This document shows positions 16,184 to 25,284 of a DNA stretch of 32,723 nt, one piece after another (the first letter of the stretch is position 1; each line of letters opens with the position of its first letter). The notes under the pieces are model-generated. The model made no database searches, had not been told where the DNA came from, and saw only the letters and a program-made list of their open reading frames with translations. The DNA comes from Synergistaceae bacterium (GTDB lineage: Bacteria > Synergistota > Synergistia > Synergistales > Aminobacteriaceae): positions 1 to 32,723 of the forward strand of contig JAFSKE010000037.1 of assembly GCA_017449135.1 (NCBI GenBank). The letters run 5' to 3'. Made by a program: the position numbers and the translations under genes.

Positions 16184-17202
16184 TAAAATTTTATACCTCC
16201 GAATTTTTTTCTGATTGAGAACGGATTTTCAGGAGATGTCAAAAAAACCTGCCAATTAGTTTTTGTAAGCTGCAAATATGTCCATTCTTTTCCTTCTGAA
16301 TCCAATTCCGCCGTGAAATCATCAAGCAATAATATTGGATTTCGTTTAATTTTCAGTGCTATTAATTTTCCTGCCGTTATAATCAGATACAAAATTAATC
16401 TCTTTTTTTGACCTCTGCTTAAAGATTCGGCAACAGGTTTTTTGTTTTCACACAAAATTATTGAGAGATCGTCATAGTTGGGGCCATCGACAGGGTGTAA
16501 TGCACGAAGTTCATTATTAAAATTTCTCTTCAATGCCTCACGCAAAAATTCTTCTCCCGAAGTCATTATCAACGGTCTAAAAGTCATGTTGAATCTTACG
16601 GGGGGAATCATGTCCGTTAATAATTTCAGAACTTCACGCCTTCGATCCATTATCCAGCCTCCAAGACTGCAATATAAATCCGTCGTTCTGTCAACAGGTT
16701 TTCCCTGCTTCAATAAGAGAATACGATTTTGCAATACATATTTGAAATCAGAGAGTTTTTTTGCAAACGGCGGAAAGAATAATGCACACAGCCTGTCGAT
16801 AAATAATCTTCGTACTGAAGGCGAACCGTCAATTAAATTTGCACCTCCTGCAACAAAAATTATCGACGGCAAAACTAATCTCAAATCCGTGCAGGAAATT
16901 GATTTATTGTTTAATCGCAGCGAAATTTTAGATAAGATTTTTGCGGAAATGTCGAAACTTTCTTCGCCCGAAACTTCAGCATATAAACTTACACAGCGTT
17001 TTTCTTCATCGTTCCATGAAATCACGTTTGAAGTCTTTGTGAATGCTCCCCAGCCTGAAAGAATGCTTAATGATTCGAGAAGGTTAGTTTTACCCGAAGC
17101 GTTTTTACCTAAAATTAAATTAATGCCCGGATCCCATTCCACTTTGAGTTCCGAGCCGTAAAAATTCCTGAAGTTTTTTACAGTGCTGTAGTTGAATTTC
17201 AA
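16183..17202 (-). CDS. recF: DNA replication and repair protein RecF
   Basis: SMC-like ATPase that helps load RecA at gaps. The 339 residues contain an N-terminal LKNFRN-type motif (VKNFRNFYG), Walker A GKNASGKT at 32-39, signature SRGQKKRL and Walker B LLLDDFTAELD. The start is TTG at 17202 overlapping the dnaN stop as TTGA. Length is slightly short of E. coli RecF but complete. A 227-codon open frame on the opposite strand is a shadow. Confidence 0.95.
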   Translation of the reverse strand: MKFNYSTVKNFRNFYGSELKVEWDPGINLILGKNASGKTNLLESLSILSGWGAFTKTSNVISWNDEEKRCVSLYAEVSGEESFDISAKILSKISLRLNNKSISCTDLRLVLPSIIFVAGGANLIDGSPSVRRLFIDRLCALFFPPFAKKLSDFKYVLQNRILLLKQGKPVDRTTDLYCSLGGWIMDRRREVLKLLTDMIPPVRFNMTFRPLIMTSGEEFLREALKRNFNNELRALHPVDGPNYDDLSIILCENKKPVAESLSRGQKKRLILYLIITAGKLIALKIKRNPILLLDDFTAELDSEGKEWTYLQLTKTNWQVFLTSPENPFSIRKKFGGIKF

Positions 17203-18404
17203 TTTTCAGATTCTCGTTCCTGTTCGTTTTGAGGCTGATAATCGTTACTTTCGTCATCGTCAGAAATTAAATCCTGAGAAGTTAATCGTGTCGGCATTAC
17301 CATATAAAGAAAATCATCATGACCATCGCGATAAATTCTTGTCTGTCCTTCGTCGCTGCTAAATTCGATGTAAGCGTTTACAGCCCCGACAGCTTTTAAT
17401 CCGTCTTGAAGGTATGGAACATTGAAACCGATTCTCAAAAATTCGCCTTCAACTTTTGCATCGATGATTTCGCTTGCAGTTCCCATTTCCGGAGCACGTG
17501 TTGAAATTGTCAATTTTCCTTCGGGATTCAGTTCCATAATCATTAAGTGCATCGGAGTATTTTTTGCGATAACGTCGATTCTCTCAATTACGGAAAGCAA
17601 TTCGCCCGTTGAAATCGTTAATTTCGTTCTGACTTCGTTATTCAAAATTCTTTCGTACTTCGGGAAATTTGCGTCAATCCTTCGAGCCGAAAATTCGACA
17701 TCTTCAATATTAAACCAAACTGTTGAACCGTCAGCGAGAATTTTAATATTTTTGTCGGAATAATTTGCAGCAATCATCTTTGCAAAATCTTTCATCGCAT
17801 TGGCAGGCAATAATAACTCATCAGCTTTTTTAATCTCGTAAGGGAATTTTGAAATCGAAAGTCTTTTCCCGTCAGTTGATAAACATCTCACGGTATTTTC
17901 TTCGGTTTTCAAAAGACACGTTCCCATGTATTTGGGAAAATCCATAGGCTGAGAGGCTGCCGTTGCACCTTCGTTAATGAGGCTTGAAATGTCAGCACCC
18001 AACATCGTGCAAATTTCTTCTGCGGACGAGCTTTGCGGGATTTTTGGAAATTCCTCAGGTGAAATTATTGTAAATCTTGTTTTATTTCTGCCTGAACTTA
18101 AAAAACCTCTTGACGAATTAATTTCGAGAATCAAATCATCTGACGCAGATTTTTTCAACATTCCCCCGAAAATTGATGCAGGGATTACGGCAAAACCCGG
18201 CTCTAAAACATTTACACCTTCAGCCTTGCATGAACATGAAGTTTTAAGATCCGTAGCCTCAAGAGTTACATTATTATCTTCAGTTGCAGTGATAAAAATT
18301 CCGCTGATTGAATCCTTCGGAGTTTTAGCAGTTGTCGGTGCTGAAAATCTTTCAGCGATCTGCCATGCTTTAAGGAAATTTTGACGTTGCAATTCAAGTT
18401 TCAT
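17199..18404 (-). CDS. dnaN: DNA polymerase III beta sliding clamp, with acidic C-terminal tail
   Basis: Ring-shaped clamp that tethers polymerases and other factors to DNA. The three-domain pattern runs over 401 residues from MKLELQRQNF, with LEATDLKTS in domain 1 and ARRIDANFPKYERI in domain 2, to VMPTRL (about 369-374), which corresponds to the conserved C-terminal end next to the protein-binding pocket. Some 27 residues follow, rich in Asp, Glu, Ser, Asn and Gln and ending ERESEN; clamps usually stop near MPxRL. The stop is shared with the recF start. No dnaA lies upstream; a methyltransferase gene does, 36 bases away. Confidence 0.95.
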   Translation of the reverse strand: MKLELQRQNFLKAWQIAERFSAPTTAKTPKDSISGIFITATEDNNVTLEATDLKTSCSCKAEGVNVLEPGFAVIPASIFGGMLKKSASDDLILEINSSRGFLSSGRNKTRFTIISPEEFPKIPQSSSAEEICTMLGADISSLINEGATAASQPMDFPKYMGTCLLKTEENTVRCLSTDGKRLSISKFPYEIKKADELLLPANAMKDFAKMIAANYSDKNIKILADGSTVWFNIEDVEFSARRIDANFPKYERILNNEVRTKLTISTGELLSVIERIDVIAKNTPMHLMIMELNPEGKLTISTRAPEMGTASEIIDAKVEGEFLRIGFNVPYLQDGLKAVGAVNAYIEFSSDEGQTRIYRDGHDDFLYMVMPTRLTSQDLISDDDESNDYQPQNEQERESEN

Positions 18405-18440
18405 GATAAAAAATAAAATTCCTTTCTGAAATAAATTAAA

Positions 18441-19004
18441 TTATCTCCAGCAGTCGTAAACAAATGCGGGAGGAATATTTAACGGTACAAATTTAGTTTT
18501 GATGTGCGAAAATTTTTTCTGTAACACATGCTTCATAATTGAAGAATACTGATAAGCGACAAAATGCCCGTTTGGTTTTAATCCTGCGAGTGCTGAATTA
18601 AGAATTTTTACAGACATCTTAGGCGGTAAAACCGTAAAAGGCAGACTTGAGATAACAAAATCCAATTTTTCAATTCCGTTTTCATTCATAATCTTCAAAA
18701 GTTCCTGAGCGTCGCTGTGAATAGTTAATCCTTTATGATTCGGGTGTTCATCTTTAATCATTTTCTGGAGGGAAGGATCAATCTCGAACACTAAAATTTT
18801 TGCGTCAGGTTTTGCGAGCTTGACAATTTCTCTTGTAAAGACTCCCGTGCCTGCTCCGAGTTCGGCGATAAAATTCGCATTTTCCCAATCGACACGTTCT
18901 AACATTGCCTTAGTTAAAAATTTAGAACTTGGAGTTACGCTACCGATTTTTCTCGGAGATTTTGCGAAACGTCCGAGAAATTTAATGCTTTCTTTGAAAT
19001 GCAA
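18441..19004 (-). CDS. PmtA-like phospholipid N-methyltransferase (class I SAM methyltransferase)
   Basis: Family features are FAKSPRKIGSVTPSSKFL near the N-terminus, motif I AELGAGTGVFT, FEIDPSL, the ISSLPFTVLPP segment and a C-terminal NIPPAFVYDCW. These match the COG3963 group, which includes PmtA enzymes that methylate phosphatidylethanolamine; rRNA dimethylase-like folds are related. I choose the TTG at 19004 (187 residues): AAGGGA lies 9 bases before it and a TATAAT at 19053-19048 predicts a transcript starting near 19041. The longer frame to an ATG at 19046 has no ribosome site and would start upstream of that transcript. It is probably the first gene of the dnaN-recF-mnmG-dciA transcript. 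Confidence 0.78.
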   Translation of the reverse strand: MHFKESIKFLGRFAKSPRKIGSVTPSSKFLTKAMLERVDWENANFIAELGAGTGVFTREIVKLAKPDAKILVFEIDPSLQKMIKDEHPNHKGLTIHSDAQELLKIMNENGIEKLDFVISSLPFTVLPPKMSVKILNSALAGLKPNGHFVAYQYSSIMKHVLQKKFSHIKTKFVPLNIPPAFVYDCWR

Positions 19005-19047
19005 TTTTAATTTTCCCTTCGTGTTATTATTAAAATTAATTTTCATA

Positions 19048-19053
19048 ATTATA
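19048..19053 (-). promoter_or_regulatory. -10 element for the methyltransferase-dnaN transcript
   Basis: Perfect TATAAT in the context GTGTATAATTA, identical to the context at the nadE promoter. The predicted start near 19041 gives a leader of about 37 bases to the TTG at 19004. No clear -35 hexamer at 16-18 bases. Confidence 0.42.
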
Positions 19054-19080
19054 CACAGGTGAAAAAAAGGGGATTAAATT

Positions 19081-19794
19081 ATGAGTGAAAATAAAAAAAG
19101 GCTTGTTGTATTAACTGGAGCGGGAATAAGTGCGGAAAGCGGCTTCAAAACATTTAGGGACAGCGGCGGATTATGGGAGACATACAGCGTTGAAGATGTA
19201 GCGAGTATTCAAGGCTGGTATAGAAACCCCAAATTGATGACAGATTTTTATAACGATTTAAGAACACAGTTAAAAGATGCACAGCCTAATGACGGACATA
19301 AAATTTTGGCGGAACTTGAAAAATATTTTGACGTTCAAATCATCACACAAAACGTTGATAATCTTCACGAAAAAGCAGGAAGCACACATGTTTTGCATTT
19401 ACACGGAGAATTAACGAAAGCAAGACCTGTTAATGATGACAGCGAAAACAAAATTATTGACATCGGTTACAGAAATCTTGAATACAACGAAAAAAATTCT
19501 GACGGAGAATTATTGAGGCCTCATATTGTATGGTTCGGCGAGGCAGTTCCGGCGATCGGCGAGGCTGCAAGACTTGTGAGGAGTGCGGATATTTTTGCCG
19601 TCGTCGGTTCAAGTTTGGTCGTATATCCTGCTGCGGGACTCATTCAGGATTTAAGGGGAGGGACAAAAAATTATTTGATTGACCCTGCAGAAGTTCAAGT
19701 TCCGGGCTGGCTGAATTTCAAAGTCATTCGCGAAGTTGCATCAAAGGGAGTTGCAATTATGAGAGATGATTTGCTAAAGGAGGAAAATTTATAA
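19081..19794 (+). CDS. Sir2-family NAD-dependent protein deacylase lacking the zinc-binding cysteines
   Basis: Sirtuins remove acyl groups from lysine using NAD. Visible motifs are GAGISAESGF at 13-22 with FRDSGGLW, the TQNVDNLH at 89-96, catalytic His108 in HLHGE, VWFGEAVP, and GSSLVVYPA. The four-cysteine zinc site that normally follows HLHG is absent: the region after HGELTKARP is short and the whole 237-residue protein contains no cysteine. Similar zinc-less sirtuins exist in Bacteroidetes and other gut bacteria. AGGGG precedes the ATG. The stop overlaps the start of the AbrB-like gene as TAATG, so the three genes to 20460 should be one unit. It resembles CobB-like enzymes, not the long defence Sir2 proteins. 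Confidence 0.9.
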   Translation: MSENKKRLVVLTGAGISAESGFKTFRDSGGLWETYSVEDVASIQGWYRNPKLMTDFYNDLRTQLKDAQPNDGHKILAELEKYFDVQIITQNVDNLHEKAGSTHVLHLHGELTKARPVNDDSENKIIDIGYRNLEYNEKNSDGELLRPHIVWFGEAVPAIGEAARLVRSADIFAVVGSSLVVYPAAGLIQDLRGGTKNYLIDPAEVQVPGWLNFKVIREVASKGVAIMRDDLLKEENL

Positions 19795-20075
19795 TGACTG
19801 CGGTAACGTTCACTGAGAACACAAGAATTTCACCTGACGGGCAAATAACAATCCCGAAAAATATTCGTGAAGTTCTCGGAGTTTCAAACGGAGACAGAAT
19901 AACTTTTGTTGTTGACGGAAATAATGTAATAATCGCAAATTCATTCGCTTATGCCCTGCGAAAGTTTCAAAAGGAAATGGAGGGCGAGGCTGAACGTGTA
20001 GGAATAAAATCTGATGATGATGTTGTTAAGTTAATAATGGAAATGCGACACAATGAAAATGAAGATATTTATTGA
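19794..20075 (+). CDS. AbrB/MazE-type antitoxin
   Basis: Residues about 10-50 form a SpoVT/AbrB swapped-hairpin DNA-binding domain (RISPDGQITIPKNIRE, then GDRITFVVDGNNVII). The remaining 40 residues are helical and acidic and would mask the partner toxin. Total 93 residues. It overlaps the sirtuin stop by one base and the downstream PIN gene by 23 bases. Such antitoxins usually repress their own operon, but here transcription would have to come from the sirtuin promoter or an internal one that I do not see. Confidence 0.88.
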   Translation: MTAVTFTENTRISPDGQITIPKNIREVLGVSNGDRITFVVDGNNVIIANSFAYALRKFQKEMEGEAERVGIKSDDDVVKLIMEMRHNENEDIY

Positions 20076-20460
20076 TACGAATATTTTAATTTCGGCTGCT
20101 ATTTTGCCAGACAGCGTACCCGCTCGTGCTGTTCTAAAAGCAACTTCATATCCAAACATCGGAATTACGAGTGAATACAATATAAACGAAATGATTAGAA
20201 TATTTTATAAAAAATTTTCTAATCGTCTTTCCTCTTTGGAAAGTTTTTTATCAGGGACAATGTTTTCTTTGGAGATTATGCCGATACCGTCTTATGTAGA
20301 GGAATCAGAGCAAAATATCCGAGACATAAAAGATCGGCCGATACTTAGAGCAGCACTTCAAGCTGGTGCAGATTTTTTATTAACGGGAGACAAAGATTTT
20401 TTAGAATCCGGCGTGTATCCACCTAAAATAATCAATGCGTCAGAATTTCTAAAACTATAA
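20053..20460 (+). CDS. PIN-domain toxin (VapC-like, COG1569 type)
   Basis: A 135-residue PIN nuclease. The acidic active site is visible: Asp8 in FIDTN, Glu46 in INEM, Asp94 in IKDRPIL and Asp113 with Asp115 in TGDKDF. PIN toxins cleave tRNA or rRNA. It overlaps the AbrB gene by 23 bases; a second Met two codons later (20059) could also be the start. Pairing of AbrB with PIN is the VapBC layout. Activity and target are inferred. Confidence 0.88.
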   Translation: MKMKIFIDTNILISAAILPDSVPARAVLKATSYPNIGITSEYNINEMIRIFYKKFSNRLSSLESFLSGTMFSLEIMPIPSYVEESEQNIRDIKDRPILRAALQAGADFLLTGDKDFLESGVYPPKIINASEFLKL

Positions 20461-20490
20461 TTAAAATTTAGTAAGGAGGAAAAAACTAAA

Positions 20491-21897
20491 ATGGCATTCA
20501 AAAAATGGAAAGATGTTCCGGAAGTTACCGAAGCAGTTTCAAAATTAGAGGATTATTCACAAAAATATAATTCTCTGATTTCAACGGGAAGTAATGATGA
20601 CAGGGCAGTAGCTCAAAAAATCTGGGCGAACATGTCAAGCTCATACTGGGAAATTTTATTCGCACTCGTTGACGCTCAAACTAAAACTAATCCGTCAAAA
20701 TTAATTTTTGACGATGAAGAAAGATTATTTATCGACTTGGGTTATATTCCTGGAATTTTGAGACTTTCAAAGGATTTTGACCCGAAGAAATTTCTTGAGA
20801 CAAAATGCAAAGCTGATATTTTCCCCGTCATGACTTTTTCGGATTATATCGCTGAATGCTGGGCAACGATTAAAGGAAATGCAATCCCCGATCCCGTAAT
20901 CGGAATGTCTTTGAACGAAAGAATCAGCTCACTCAATGAAATGTTACTAATGGCTCAGGGCGAACGTGATAAATTTTTCACTGACATTGCAAATTCTTAT
21001 CCGACAAATCTTAATATACGTCAGACTCTTCAAATTATGAATGAGTTTTTGATGTCGGCAGTAAAAGTCAATATGCGTGTTCCTGAATATCGTGAAGGCG
21101 ATGAAGCTACACGTCAGAAACTTTCCCAGCAGAGAAAAGCATATCTTGACGCTGAAAAAGCCGCATTTCTTTTAGTGTCGTCAGCTCAGAAAAACGAAAA
21201 TAACCCTTTGCCGATTCCTAAGGTCGAAAAATTTGCAAGTCTTCACGAAAAAACAAAAGTCCTTGCGAAGAAAATTTTATACTCTCAGATTGACAGCATA
21301 AAAATTGCAAGACGCAACAAAAAAATTACGGATTCATGTTCGGCCATGTCGGATCAGATGAAACGCAGCGAATTAAAAAATATGCTCGTTAAAAAACGTG
21401 AATATTTAACCGTTCCTGCAAAAAACGCAAGATGTGATACTTCGTTATTATGTCAATTTGATTCAACTCCGATTGATTACGCTAAGGATTTTGAATTTTT
21501 CCGAGAATTTACGGGAATGGATATTGAAATGTTCAACGTTCCCCGTGTCAGAATGTACGGAATCCCAAGAGTGATTTTTGTACCGGGTCAGGGACTTGGA
21601 ACTTATGACTGGTCGGACAATTCGATTCTCGTTCCTGCTTTCCCAGTCGGCGGAAATGACAAATCCGTGAGTTATGCCCTTGCAACTTTCAGGTGGGACA
21701 GCGACGAAGACAGGAAATTAAAAACTCCCTACGAAGGCATTAAGGAGAATAAGAAAAAATCTTTGCTCGCAATGGCTGCATCATTCTACAAAGATTATTC
21801 TGTCTGGCTTACAAAAGAAAAACGAGGTTACAGACTTCTGCCGAGAGATACACATAAAGTTTTTGTCCAGATGTTCACGACAAAATCAGAGGAATAA
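20491..21897 (+). CDS. Unrecognised 468-residue protein upstream of metA
   Basis: I do not recognise a family. The protein is soluble, with no signal peptide or membrane segment. Residues 1 to about 280 look mostly helical and charged (for example [17 protein letters not shown]). The C-terminal third is different, with short strands around [28 protein letters not shown] and [12 protein letters not shown], then a helix and [17 protein letters not shown] lies 11 bases before the ATG, so it should be well translated. metA starts 8 bases after its stop, which suggests co-transcription, but a methionine role is not shown. No catalytic motif could be identified. Confidence 0.85.
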   Translation: MAFKKWKDVPEVTEAVSKLEDYSQKYNSLISTGSNDDRAVAQKIWANMSSSYWEILFALVDAQTKTNPSKLIFDDEERLFIDLGYIPGILRLSKDFDPKKFLETKCKADIFPVMTFSDYIAECWATIKGNAIPDPVIGMSLNERISSLNEMLLMAQGERDKFFTDIANSYPTNLNIRQTLQIMNEFLMSAVKVNMRVPEYREGDEATRQKLSQQRKAYLDAEKAAFLLVSSAQKNENNPLPIPKVEKFASLHEKTKVLAKKILYSQIDSIKIARRNKKITDSCSAMSDQMKRSELKNMLVKKREYLTVPAKNARCDTSLLCQFDSTPIDYAKDFEFFREFTGMDIEMFNVPRVRMYGIPRVIFVPGQGLGTYDWSDNSILVPAFPVGGNDKSVSYALATFRWDSDEDRKLKTPYEGIKENKKKSLLAMAASFYKDYSVWLTKEKRGYRLLPRDTHKVFVQMFTTKSEE

Positions 21898-21905
21898 TTT
21901 ACAAA

Positions 21906-22835
21906 ATGCCTATTAATATACCCGGCGATCTTCCGGCTGTTAATGTTCTTGAACGTGAAAATATTTTCGTTATGACTCAACGAAGGGCTCAATCTCAGGA
22001 TATAAGACCGCTCCGAATTTTGCTTCTTAATTTGATGCCCACGAAAATTACAACTGAAACTCAACTTGCAAGACTCTTGGGAAATACTCCGTTACAGGTT
22101 GAAATGGATTTACTGGCAATGAGCGGACGAACTCACAAAAATACTCCGCTTGAACATATGCTGACATTTTACAGAAATTTTGACAGTGTCAAAGATAAAT
22201 TTTTTGACGGCATGATTATTACGGGTGCGCCTGTTGAACATCTGCCATTTGAAAAAGTCGATTACTGGAACGAATTATGTGAAATAATGGAATGGAGCAA
22301 ATCTCACGTTCATAGTACATTTCATATTTGCTGGGGAGCTCAGGCCGGGTTATATTATCATTACGGGATTCCGAAAATTCATCTTCAGCGAAAATTATTC
22401 GGAGTTTTTCGTCATAAAGTAACTCGAAAAGGTTCGATTTTATTTCGAGGTTCTGACGATGTTTTTATGGTTCCTCATTCAAGACATACTACAGTGATGC
22501 GAGGTGATATTAAAAAAGTTCCTGCACTGAAAATTTTATCCGAAAGCGACGAAGCAGGAGTTTATGTAATTTCAAATGACGGAGGCAGACAATTATTTGT
22601 AACCGGACATTCGGAGTATGACCCCGAAACACTTGCTCTTGAATATTGGCGTGATAAAAATGCCGGACTTGATATTCATATTCCGAAAAATTATTTTCCA
22701 AATGATGACGCTTCTCAAACACCGATTTGTACATGGAGATCGAGCGCAAATTTATTATATTCAAACTGGCTGAATTATTTTGTGTACCAGCAAACACCTT
22801 ACGACGCAAGAAATATAGCAGGGTTGAAAATTTAG
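21906..22835 (+). CDS. metA: Homoserine O-acetyltransferase, MetA family
   Basis: First committed enzyme of methionine synthesis, acylating homoserine. The 309-residue MetA fold has catalytic Cys142 (HICWGAQAG), His235 and Glu237 ([10 protein letters not shown]). The residue that decides the acyl donor in this family is position 111: Glu here ([10 protein letters not shown]), as in Bacillus MetA enzymes that use acetyl-CoA, where E. coli has Gly and uses succinyl-CoA. So O-acetylhomoserine is the predicted product; this is inference from established mutagenesis. No SAM riboswitch or T-box is possible in the 8-base gap before it. Confidence 0.95.
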   Translation: MPINIPGDLPAVNVLERENIFVMTQRRAQSQDIRPLRILLLNLMPTKITTETQLARLLGNTPLQVEMDLLAMSGRTHKNTPLEHMLTFYRNFDSVKDKFFDGMIITGAPVEHLPFEKVDYWNELCEIMEWSKSHVHSTFHICWGAQAGLYYHYGIPKIHLQRKLFGVFRHKVTRKGSILFRGSDDVFMVPHSRHTTVMRGDIKKVPALKILSESDEAGVYVISNDGGRQLFVTGHSEYDPETLALEYWRDKNAGLDIHIPKNYFPNDDASQTPICTWRSSANLLYSNWLNYFVYQQTPYDARNIAGLKI

Positions 22836-22852
22836 ACAGGTGAAAAAAATTT

Positions 22853-24523
22853 ATGAAGAAAAAACAGCTTAGTCTCAAGGCAATGCTCATTATGCTTGCT
22901 CTGGTGCCATTAATTACGGCGATAATAATTATTGCTTCTGTAACTTCAAGAATTGCGGTAATTAATCTCAAGGAAAGCACTAAAGAAGAATTGAAAGTAG
23001 CTTCACTTGCGTTAAAAGAATATTACGAATATGACATCGTGAACGGCTACGATCTTGTTGACGGTTTTATCAGATACGACACTGAATATATCGACTCAAT
23101 GAAAACTACGGGGGTCGATTTAACGCTTTTCAAAAATAATATTCGATTCATGACTACGATTGTTGATTCCGAAGGAAAAAGAATCGAAGGCACTCCAGCA
23201 TCTGATTTAGTTTGGAAAACTGTAAGCAGCGGCCATGATTATTATTCCGACAGCGTAAAAATTAACGGACTTGATTATCACGTTTACTACACGCCTTTAC
23301 AATACGGGAATAAAATTTACGGAATGGCATTTTCGGGGAAACCTGCAACGGCAATTCAAGAAACCGAACGAAGCATTTACATTAACATAATTTCAATCAG
23401 TGCTGCATTAACAATTTTGTATGCCGTAATAGCTTTTATAATCGCAAAAAACATCGCACACCCGTTAAAAGACATTGCACACGAAATTGAACAGCTTTCA
23501 GAGGGAGAACTTGACGTAAATATAAAAATCAAAAGCAAAATTTACGAGACTTCACAGCTTATCGGAGCGGCGGAAAAGTTAAGCAGAGTTTTGAAGGACG
23601 TTATCAAAAAAATTAGAACTTCGGCATTTTCTTTAACTGACACTGTGAAATCGACTTCGGAAATGGCAAATGATTCGTCATACTCTGCTGTACAAATTTC
23701 GGATTCAATGCAGGCACTCGCTAAAACAACAACGACAATGGCTAAAAATGTTCATAACATCAATAACAATGTTGTAGACATGGGCGAAATTATCGAACAG
23801 GCCGTGAATAACGTTGAAAACCTCAACAAAAATTCAGACTCAATGAACGAAGCCAATAACGCAGCCGGTGAATGTATAGGGAATGTTGCGGAATCTTCGA
23901 CAAAATCATCAGAAGCTATTGACATAATCACCGAAAAAATCAAAGCGACAAATTCTTCCATTGCAAAAATCAGCGAAATGGTAAAAATCATCAGCGATAT
24001 AGCATCGCAGACAAATTTATTATCGCTTAACGCAAGCATTGAAGCAGCAAGAGCAGGAGAAGCCGGAAGAGGTTTCGGGGTTGTTGCGGCGGAGATTAAA
24101 AAACTTGCGGAACAGTCTAACGCATCGGCCAATCAAATTAAAGAAGTTGTGATCGAAATTGATTCTTTATCGAGCGAATGTGTCGAAGAAACTGACATTG
24201 TAAAAGCCATAATCACAGAAGAGACCGAATTATTATCAGTTACACGTGAGAAATTCAAAACGTTGAACGAAAAAATCCGTGCTTCGCTCAGTGAAATTTC
24301 TTCAGTTTTGGAAATTACAACGAAACTTGAAAGCATTAAAGACACTATATTAAATTCAGTTAGCGATTTAGCTTCGATTTCTGAACAGACATCTGCAACA
24401 AATGAGAAAGTCGCTGCATCGATTGAAGTTATTGCAGAGAGCGTGAAAAAAGTTTCGGACGATACAAATATTCTTAACGGTCTTGTAAAAGATCTAAACG
24501 AAGCTGTAGAATATTTCAAATGA
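22853..24523 (+). CDS. Methyl-accepting chemotaxis protein with Cache-type sensor
   Basis: Transmembrane chemoreceptor of 556 residues. Segment 1 spans about 10-32 and segment 2 about 175-198. Between them is a periplasmic domain of roughly 140 residues that looks like a single Cache domain ([30 protein letters not shown]). A HAMP linker follows ([19 protein letters not shown]), then the coiled signalling domain with the hallmark tip [21 protein letters not shown] (in two parts: [13 protein letters not shown] and [14 protein letters not shown]). The ligand is unknown. AGGTGA precedes the ATG. Its stop overlaps the methylase start as ATGA. Confidence 0.95.
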   Translation: MKKKQLSLKAMLIMLALVPLITAIIIIASVTSRIAVINLKESTKEELKVASLALKEYYEYDIVNGYDLVDGFIRYDTEYIDSMKTTGVDLTLFKNNIRFMTTIVDSEGKRIEGTPASDLVWKTVSSGHDYYSDSVKINGLDYHVYYTPLQYGNKIYGMAFSGKPATAIQETERSIYINIISISAALTILYAVIAFIIAKNIAHPLKDIAHEIEQLSEGELDVNIKIKSKIYETSQLIGAAEKLSRVLKDVIKKIRTSAFSLTDTVKSTSEMANDSSYSAVQISDSMQALAKTTTTMAKNVHNINNNVVDMGEIIEQAVNNVENLNKNSDSMNEANNAAGECIGNVAESSTKSSEAIDIITEKIKATNSSIAKISEMVKIISDIASQTNLLSLNASIEAARAGEAGRGFGVVAAEIKKLAEQSNASANQIKEVVIEIDSLSSECVEETDIVKAIITEETELLSVTREKFKTLNEKIRASLSEISSVLEITTKLESIKDTILNSVSDLASISEQTSATNEKVAASIEVIAESVKKVSDDTNILNGLVKDLNEAVEYFK

Positions 24524-25284
24524 AAATAAATAATTTTATCAATAAAATTATATGCGGGGATTGTCTCGAAATTATGAAAGGTTTTGAGGATTCCTGCATT
24601 GATTTATTTGTAACTTCACCGCCTTATAATCTGAAAAATTCTTCGGGAAACGGCATGAAAGACGGACGCGGCGGAAAATGGGCAAATGCTGAACTTCTAA
24701 ACGGTTATAAAAATTATGATGATGACATGCCATATGAAAAATATTGCGAATGGCAGCGTGAATGTCTGAATGAAATGATGAGATTGCTAAAAGATGACGG
24801 AGCAATTTTTTATAATCATAAATGGAGAGTTCAAAGGGGACTTTTACAGGATAGACATGAAATTTTACAAGGTTTTCCTGTTAGACAGATTATAATCTGG
24901 AAGAGAGCAGGAGGAATTAATTTTAATGCAGGATATTTTCTGCCTACTTACGAAGTCATTTATATGATTGCGAAACCTAATTTCAAACTGGCCGAAAAAG
25001 CTAATCGTTACGGCGATGTCTGGGAAATAAAACAGGAAATGCACAATCCGCACCCTGCACCTTATCCCGAAGAATTGACGGATCGAATAATATCATCGAC
25101 GAATGCAAAGTTAATTGTAGATCCTTTTGGAGGTTCAGGGACGACTGCAATTTCAGCAATAAAAAATAAAAGGAATTATATTTTAATCGAAAAATCAAAA
25201 GAATATTGCGATATGGCAGAAAAAAGAATCGAAGGGAGAGAATGGCGTGAAACAAGAGAAGATACACAATATTATTTATGGTAG
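24520..25284 (+). CDS. Type II DNA methyltransferase, beta-class amino-methylase (N4-C or N6-A)
   Basis: SAM-dependent DNA methylase that would protect host DNA from the neighbouring nuclease. Motif IV TSPPYNL (32-38) comes before motif [10 protein letters not shown] (201-209), the beta-class order. The TSPPY form is most common in N4-cytosine enzymes but also occurs in N6-adenine ones, so the modified base is uncertain. At 254 residues there is little room for a large target recognition domain other than the central part around 100-175. Its ATG overlaps the chemoreceptor stop (ATGA), and the restriction gene starts 38 bases before its end. Target sequence cannot be predicted. Confidence 0.9.
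   Translation: MKINNFINKIICGDCLEIMKGFEDSCIDLFVTSPPYNLKNSSGNGMKDGRGGKWANAELLNGYKNYDDDMPYEKYCEWQRECLNEMMRLLKDDGAIFYNHKWRVQRGLLQDRHEILQGFPVRQIIIWKRAGGINFNAGYFLPTYEVIYMIAKPNFKLAEKANRYGDVWEIKQEMHNPHPAPYPEELTDRIISSTNAKLIVDPFGGSGTTAISAIKNKRNYILIEKSKEYCDMAEKRIEGREWRETREDTQYYLW

Noticed and set aside
16478-17161. Long open frame (227 codons) on the plus strand opposite recF
   Set aside because: It lies wholly inside a recF with all motifs intact, shows no family-like features, and similar shadow frames occur opposite dnaN, radA and the chemoreceptor. Codon bias of the real gene explains it.
19081-19794. Sirtuin as a phage-defence NADase of the ThsA or DSR type
   Set aside because: It is a 237-residue CobB-like enzyme with deacylase motifs and no extra sensor or effector domain; only its link to the AbrB-PIN pair is unusual.
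23752-24519. Two minus-strand open frames opposite the chemoreceptor signalling domain
   Set aside because: The hydrophobic Ser/Leu/Ala-rich translations are what the reverse of a coiled-coil chemoreceptor gives; no ribosome site or family features.
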